Below are positions 13,797 to 17,361 of a stretch of DNA of 17,361 nucleotides, piece after piece. Source of the stretch: Pseudomonadota bacterium (GTDB taxonomy: Bacteria; Desulfobacterota; Syntrophobacteria; Syntrophobacterales; Syntrophobacteraceae); assembly GCA_023416335.1 (NCBI GenBank), contig JAEZHY010000231.1:1-17361 (forward strand), written 5' to 3'. The first letter of the stretch is position 1; each line of letters starts with the position of its first letter. The notes under the pieces are model-generated. The model was not told the origin of the DNA and did not search any database. It saw only the letters and a list, made by a program, of their open reading frames with translations. The position numbers were made by a program, and so were the translations under genes.

Positions 13797-14036
13797 ATAC
13801 AGAGTTGCGTTCAAGAAGGATCCAAATAGCGTGGGGACCGGCGGCCCCCACACCCCCTGCGCCACTTTGCGGCTTACTTGGCGCTTGCTGTGGCGCCCCA
13901 CAAAGGCACCGGGGCAGACACAGCAAGCGCCGAGCGATCGGCCCAAGAGGGCCGAATCTGGTGCAAGTGCCCGGTCGGGGGTTAACCTCTTCCACCTCGC
14001 AGGGAATCTAATATCAACTTGAAAGCAACTTAGCAT
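13797..14036 (+). mobile_element. MITE-like element, left copy (interrupted)
   Basis: This element begins with ATACAGAGTTGCGTTCAAG (13797-13815) and ends with CTTGAAAGCAACTTAGCAT (14018-14036), imperfect 19-bp terminal inverted repeats. Apart from an internal insertion (13847-13949 plus a duplicated GGCC), it is closely similar along its whole length to the reverse complement of 16422-16557. It encodes no transposase; reading frames across it are not protein-like. TA flanks both ends, which could be a target duplication but may be chance. The rest of the gap between kinase promoter and next gene (13674-13796, 14037-14147) shows nothing recognisable. Confidence 0.65.
13847..13949. mobile_element. 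103-bp structured insertion inside the left MITE-like copy
   Basis: These bases are absent from the other copy and are flanked by GGCC on each side (13843-13846 and 13950-13953), where the other copy has a single GGCC, as after insertion with a 4-bp duplication. The insert carries a perfect 13-bp stem, GGCGCTTGCTGTG (13880-13892) with CACAGCAAGCGCC (13919-13931), with a further GCCCC/GGGGC pairing in its loop. It looks like a REP-type palindromic unit. Confidence 0.5.
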
Positions 14037-14159
14037 TAAGGAGTGCTGCAGAGTCGTACCGGCAAGCTTCAAGAGATGCATGGCTTCCATCAAATGATTA
14101 CGGTATGCAGTACAAGGTAAACACGTTGCATGTGAAACCAGATAGAGGTGATATTTGTG

Positions 14160-14459
14160 ATGGAAAAGGGAACGCATGAAGGGGACCGGCTTGACTATCA
14201 GGCGCTCTGCGATCTTGCACGGTCCCGCAATATAAAATGTATAGAGGCGCGCGGTCTGGATACCCGGAAGGGCGTACGTTTTCATAAGGATGGCGAGGAC
14301 TGGATCGCAATCGATTCAGACCTGCCTGTAAGCGAAAAAATCAGGACTCTGGGATATCTGCTGGAGAATGAACCGGAAACCGCCGCGGAAAAGGTCGGAA
14401 TTCAAACGAAATTCGATAAAAGTTCCATGACGCCTGTGCTGACCTTATGCTGCTCCTGA
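14160..14459 (+). CDS. Small protein, possibly a degenerate ImmA/IrrE-like domain
   Basis: The ATG at 14160 follows AGAGGTGAT by about 8 bases; an upstream in-frame GTG (14148) overlaps that site and is disfavoured. The 99-residue product is soluble. The stretch DWIAIDSDLPVSEKIRTLGY recalls the segment of ImmA/IrrE metallopeptidases that leads into the zinc site (I.ID..L...EK...LAHELGH), but here the HExxH motif is replaced by GYLLEN, so it could not bind zinc in the usual way. The resemblance is short and the family call is tentative. It lies just inside the left MITE-like element and is followed by a terminator, so it is probably transcribed alone. Confidence 0.55.
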   Translation: MEKGTHEGDRLDYQALCDLARSRNIKCIEARGLDTRKGVRFHKDGEDWIAIDSDLPVSEKIRTLGYLLENEPETAAEKVGIQTKFDKSSMTPVLTLCCS

Positions 14460-14510
14460 ATTCGATGTTCGTTCCAGGCAGCCTGCCCGAAGCACGGCCC
14501 TGCAACACAA

Positions 14511-14555
14511 GGGGGACTGTCCGCAATTAAGCTCGGCCGGTCCCCCGTTATTTTT
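14511..14555 (+). terminator. Hairpin terminator after the small protein gene
   Basis: GGGGGAC (14511-14517) pairs with GTCCCCC (14540-14546), followed by GTTATTTTT. It lies about 50 bases after the stop at 14459. Because the stem is symmetrical it may also help stop transcripts of the converging minus-strand gene 14590-15141, although the T tract is poorer in that direction. Confidence 0.6.
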
Positions 14556-14589
14556 CCAGCTTCCGTTCGGCAATTCCACGAGTGATCGT

Positions 14590-15141
14590 CTATATCGGCA
14601 AAAGCTTGAGCAGTGCGCCTATTGCCGCAGCCTGTTCCTTGCTCAATTCTCCGATGTGTCCTCTTCTTTCGGCCATGCTCCGAAAACGCGTAAAGTCGGT
14701 CGGAAGGACCTCTTTCTCAACCAGGAGCGCGATCTTCTGTATAATTTCACGAATATTTTCTGGACTTCTTATCCTTCCCGAGGTTTTGACGAAATATTCT
14801 ACTTTGACCTTCCCTTTGGCGGTGTTGAACTCCAGGTCCTTTACACGATGGAGCGCGAGGATGGAATAGTCGCCAAGGGCCTGCCAGAACACTTCATCAT
14901 AACCCTGCCACGTCGGCAGATGGAAGCGAAGCAAAGTCGGCGTTTGTTTTCCGTTTGCCGGAATGGTTTTGTATAGAACAACAGGCACACTTTCAGCTTC
15001 TTCTTTGCTTGTGCTTTCGAGCAGATCAAACAACAACGTCCTTTGCAGTTTGCGCAGCCGCTTGTCGAATTGCTCCAGCAAACCGCCCTGACCGGGGATA
15101 TTGCCGACGGCTCCCAGTATCTTTTGAATTGCCATTTCCAT
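14590..15141 (-). CDS. Protein of unknown function (183 residues)
   Basis: I do not recognise the family. The ATG at 15141 is chosen because GAGGAG lies 9 bases upstream; the frame is open to a TTG at 15204. The product appears cytosolic, with an N-terminal helical part rich in charged residues (about 1-50), a beta-rich middle with the phrases LLRFHLPTWQGYDEVFWQAL and KVKVEYFVKTSGR, and a helical C-terminal third. No catalytic motif is obvious. It sits alone on the minus strand within the segment bracketed by the inverted MITE-like copies. A 7-bp palindrome (CTCGCGA at 15211-15217 with TCGCGAG at 15226-15232) lies upstream and may be regulatory. The gap 15205-15490 otherwise shows nothing clear. 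Confidence 0.6.
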   Translation of the reverse strand: MEMAIQKILGAVGNIPGQGGLLEQFDKRLRKLQRTLLFDLLESTSKEEAESVPVVLYKTIPANGKQTPTLLRFHLPTWQGYDEVFWQALGDYSILALHRVKDLEFNTAKGKVKVEYFVKTSGRIRSPENIREIIQKIALLVEKEVLPTDFTRFRSMAERRGHIGELSKEQAAAIGALLKLLPI

Positions 15142-15490
15142 ACAGTCATACTCCTCGGGTGCTTTTCCGCCGTTTTCAAGTGGAGCGGGTGCGTCCCCCT
15201 CCAACCTGATCTCGCGAATGAACTCTCGCGAGGCAAAAAACGAGCGGCGCAGGACTGCTAATATCGGTCAGATAGGAACCCTTCCCACAAGAACATAATT
15301 ATGGAATTGTAACCTGTTCTGAAAAGGAGAGACTGGTCGGGATCGAAATATAACCCGATTCTATTCTATTTGCCTGAAGCTCTCACGATAATTACGGTAT
15401 TTACAGCCACCTGGAGGAGTAATCGTCCAATCGGAGAGTTCTATCATCTTATCAGGGGTATACCGCAATAAATCTTTCTAATAGGAGATC

Positions 15491-15874
15491 ATGCAAATGG
15501 TTCAGCAATCGCCCCTCTCTCCGCGAATCAACAGCATTAGCTGGGGACACATGGAAGTGGAAGGCGTTGGAGCCGGAAAAGACTTCAAACTGTATCCCGG
15601 CGGCGGACGAGCCTGGAACTGGAACGAGACCGGCACAGACCACGATCCCGGCATCCAGCCCGAAGACGTCATTGAGTTGATCGAGCATGGGAGTGAGGTC
15701 GTCGTATTGACCCGCGGAATGGAGCTTGCCCTTCAAACCTGCCCTGAAACATTGGAACTGCTCGAAAGGCAAAACGTAAGGGTTTACATCGAAGAAACCC
15801 GCGCTGCAGTGGAGTTATATAATAAACTGGCGCAGAATGAGGCCGTGGGAGGATTGTTTCATTCGACATGCTGA
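15491..15874 (+). CDS. Mth938-like domain protein (DUF498 family)
   Basis: The 127-residue product has the whole Mth938/AAMDC-type fold pattern: ISWGHMEVEGVG near the start, KLYPGGGRAWNWNETGTDH (33-51) with the family's conserved W-W and H, PEDVIELIEHGSEVVVLTRG in the middle, the ERQNVRVYIEETRAAVELYN segment, and the typical FHSTC end. Family members are small single-domain proteins of unknown biochemical function; the human homologue is AAMDC. AGGAGATC directly precedes the ATG. The last 38 bases overlap the out-of-frame start of the HigB remnant. Confidence 0.85.
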   Translation: MQMVQQSPLSPRINSISWGHMEVEGVGAGKDFKLYPGGGRAWNWNETGTDHDPGIQPEDVIELIEHGSEVVVLTRGMELALQTCPETLELLERQNVRVYIEETRAAVELYNKLAQNEAVGGLFHSTC

Positions 15875-16082
15875 AGGCTGTAAGCACGGTTCCCTCAATA
15901 TTGGCGCTTGTGCTATTAGTGCCTCGCGCTATTATCATCCACATGATATGGACATTCGAACGGAAACACTGAGTGGTGACAGAGAGGGCCGACACAGTAT
16001 CAGCATCAACGATCAGTGGCGCATATGTTTTAAGTGGCACGAAGGAAATGCATATGATGTCGAAATCGCGGATTACCACTAA
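15837..16082 (+). pseudogene. higB: HigB (RelE-type) toxin, N-terminal part degenerate
   Basis: The C-terminal half is a clear HigB toxin of the RelE/ParE superfamily: DREGRHSISINDQWRICFKW and then AYDVEIADYH, ending where such toxins end. The first ~45 residues do not match the family's usual start (a hydrophilic helix-rich segment of ~55 residues) and are cysteine-rich and shorter, although traces such as FIRHAEG and HPHDMDI may correspond to it. The open frame begins inside the Mth938 gene without a ribosome binding site. It is therefore probably a toxin damaged by small deletions or frameshifts. If translated it might still bind the antitoxin. The alternative, a divergent but intact toxin, cannot be excluded. 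Confidence 0.6.
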
Positions 16083-16398
16083 AAAAAGAGAAGATCCCGT
16101 GAGTGAAGAGAAAATTGCGCCTGTCCACCCGGGCGAAATTCTTGAAGAGGAATTCCTGATCCCTATGGGAATCAGCCAATACCTCCTGGCCAGGGACATT
16201 ACGGTCGATCCCCGTCGAATCAACGCCATTGTTCAGGGAAAGCGCGCCATTACGGCCGATACGGCCCTGCGTCTCGGCCGGTACTTTGGGGTCGAGCCGG
16301 AGTTTTGGATGAACCTGCAGACCCATTATGATCTCAAAGTACAGGCAGACCGTCTCGCCGGGAAGCTGGAGCGGAAGGTAAAAATTCATTCGGCATGA
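16054..16398 (+). CDS. higA: HigA-type antitoxin (Xre helix-turn-helix)
   Basis: The 114-residue product has the HigA layout: the entry motif HPGEILEEEFL, then an Xre-type helix-turn-helix (GISQYLLARDITVDPRRINAIVQGKRAITADTALRL, written with breaks: GISQYLLARDITVD / PRRINAIVQGKRAIT / ADTALRL), then the family's GVEPEFWMNLQTHYDL. The start at 16054 is supported by AAGGAA 6 bases upstream and overlaps the toxin end by 29 bp, as is usual for higBA; a GTG at 16099 is an alternative. HigA normally neutralises HigB and represses the operon. No operator was identified. Confidence 0.83.
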   Translation: MMSKSRITTKKREDPVSEEKIAPVHPGEILEEEFLIPMGISQYLLARDITVDPRRINAIVQGKRAITADTALRLGRYFGVEPEFWMNLQTHYDLKVQADRLAGKLERKVKIHSA

Positions 16399-16421
16399 AG
16401 TTTGACACCTGTAATCGTCTC

Positions 16422-16557
16422 ATACTAAGTTCCTTTCAAGTTGATATTTAATTCCCTGCCGAGGTGGAAGAGGTTAACCTCCGACCGGGCACTTGCACCA
16501 GATTCGGCCGCCGGTCCCCACGCTATTTGGAACCTTCTCTTGAACGCAACTCCGTAT
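16422..16557 (-). mobile_element. MITE-like element, right copy (uninterrupted)
   Basis: This 136-bp copy has the same 19-bp imperfect terminal inverted repeats (ATACTAAGTTCCTTTCAAG at 16422-16440; CTTGAACGCAACTCCGTAT at 16539-16557) and lies in the opposite orientation to 13797-14036. Inside it are a 12-bp palindrome (GAGGTTAACCTC) and a GACCGG/CCGGTC pairing, so it could fold extensively. No coding capacity. No target duplication could be recognised. Confidence 0.65.
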
Positions 16558-16652
16558 CAAAGATCGTGGCGGAAGAACGAAGAACACTCCATTGAGTTTT
16601 TCAAACTTCACTGAGGGATCTGTTAATGCAAGGCATTCGAGACCATTGCCCT

Positions 16653-17361
16653 TCATGCGGCATCGGCCATCAGGGCAAGCAGGAATTCGGAATAGCGGTC
16701 TTTCGCGGGCAACTCATAATCGACTTTCAGCCGCCTCCGACTTGCTGACACGGGCTGGTTTGTCAGGCGATCTTTCTCCTCTCTGCGATAGGTTTCCCAG
16801 TAAAGCCCCGTTCCCCGCTTCTGCCAGGCAGGCAGTTCGTTGTAATTTATGCCCGCCATAAAGAGGAGTTCATTCTTTTCCGAGACCGACTTGCCGTGCA
16901 GAAAGGCCGTTGCATCCTCCGCTGAATATCCTCTCTTTCTCAATGTCCAGTAGCAATGGCTGTTCAGCGAATTTCTGTGCGCGTCTTCCGCCCGCCACCG
17001 AAAGTAATCGCAGACGTATTCCGGAGATGGGAGCTGAGAAATCCGGCAGTCGAAAGATGCCGGGGCGCCAAGGTCCGACGAGAATTTCGCGCTCGCCTCC
17101 CCTGCCAGGATCGAGAGGTATTTGCGAAGCTTACGCCCGAACGAATCTTCATCCCGGTCGAACAGAAGAGATATCTCATCGCTTTGGCTATAACCGAAAA
17201 CAATCCTGAACCCGCATTGCATGAGGTGTCCTGTCGTTGAAACCATCAGGTCCCGGAATCGTACGTCAAAAGGCGCTTCGAATCTGTGAACCTCTCTCGT
17301 GAGGCGGGTGAAGCTTCGGCCGTCGAGTCTTGCAACCATGTAAATGCCGGGCACGGCAAAC
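16653..17361 (-). CDS. Thg1-like protein (tRNA-His guanylyltransferase family), 5' end outside window
   Basis: The frame stays open through the window edge, and the residues before the GTG at 17354 (FA-VPGIY) continue the family pattern, so the N-terminus is missing. Thg1 and Thg1-like proteins add nucleotides in the 3'-5' direction; bacterial members are thought to repair 5'-truncated tRNAs rather than add G-1 to tRNA-His. Visible signatures are VARLDGRSFTRLT, with the first metal-binding Asp, the second acidic motif GYSQSDEISLLF, and SFDCRI, followed by the helical C-terminal part (FRWRAEDAHRNSLN, KNELLF). The gene ends about 95 bp beyond the MITE-like copy and is convergent with higA. Confidence 0.85.
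   Translation of the reverse strand, partial: FAVPGIYMVARLDGRSFTRLTREVHRFEAPFDVRFRDLMVSTTGHLMQCGFRIVFGYSQSDEISLLFDRDEDSFGRKLRKYLSILAGEASAKFSSDLGAPASFDCRISQLPSPEYVCDYFRWRAEDAHRNSLNSHCYWTLRKRGYSAEDATAFLHGKSVSEKNELLFMAGINYNELPAWQKRGTGLYWETYRREEKDRLTNQPVSASRRRLKVDYELPAKDRYSEFLLALMADAA

Noticed and set aside
13797..14036. Integron attC site
   Set aside because: Size and palindromic ends prompted the idea, but the ends run GTT...AAC, the reverse of the RYYYAAC...GTTRRRY order, and no integrase or cassette layout is present.
13771..14285. Minus-strand open frames across the left MITE-like element
   Set aside because: They are confined to repeat DNA, lack ribosome binding sites, and their translations are low in hydrophobic pattern and unlike proteins; they are broken in the other copy.
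1..17361. CRISPR array, tRNA or rRNA genes
   Set aside because: No regularly spaced direct repeats, and no cloverleaf or rRNA-like conserved sequence was found on either strand by eye; a computational scan would be needed to exclude a divergent tRNA.

Overview
The window looks like chromosomal DNA of a Gram-negative anaerobe, most plausibly a deltaproteobacterium (Desulfobacterota, perhaps a Syntrophobacter-like syntroph or sulfate reducer). This is an inference from gene content: two sigma-54 (RpoN) activators with -24/-12 promoters, a periplasmic-binding-domain histidine kinase, a bacterial Thg1-like protein, an Mth938 protein, and long intergenic tracts of short palindromic repeats. No rRNA, tRNA or CRISPR array was seen. 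All comparisons with known families are from memory; no database was searched.

Left part (1-4963): a minus-strand operon encodes a small helical protein of unknown function (1532-1966) and a membrane antiporter of the CitMHS/NhaD-like superfamily (234-1493). It ends at a strong hairpin terminator and begins at a near-consensus -24/-12 promoter (2101-2116). Divergent to it, 2421-4913 encodes a membrane-bound sigma-54 activator: two membrane segments around a Cache-like periplasmic sensor, HAMP, AAA+, and a winged helix in place of the usual Fis helix-turn-helix. Copies of a GCACGAT motif between the two genes are good candidates for its binding sites. The natural reading is a self-contained sensor-plus-transporter module.

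Middle part (5021-9910): a flavoprotein with an iron-sulfur-flavoprotein cysteine motif (5021-5596) is divergent from a cysteine-containing HxlR regulator (5813-6238), with a YodB-like palindrome between them. This suggests redox or electrophile control. Next comes a minus-strand operon of an exported cupin (7940-8578) and a DASS-type dicarboxylate transporter with an unusual proline-rich loop (6247-7827), preceded by a second near-consensus sigma-54 promoter (8746-8761). Positions 8762-9910 hold no convincing gene but at least five palindromic repeat units, two of them inverted copies of each other.

Right-centre (9911-13673): a two-component system, with the histidine kinase first (11418-13574) and an NtrC-type response regulator second (9911-11347), is transcribed leftward from a likely sigma-70 promoter. 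It points toward the cupin/DASS operon and is a candidate activator of the 8746-8761 promoter.

Right part (13797-17361): two copies of a short element with 19-bp imperfect terminal inverted repeats lie in opposite orientation about 2.4 kb apart. They bracket a small accessory set: a possible degenerate ImmA/IrrE-like protein, an unknown protein, an Mth938-like protein, and a HigB/HigA toxin-antitoxin locus whose toxin looks damaged. The left copy carries a 103-bp structured insertion. The window ends inside a Thg1-like gene (3'-5' nucleotidyltransferase family) on the minus strand.
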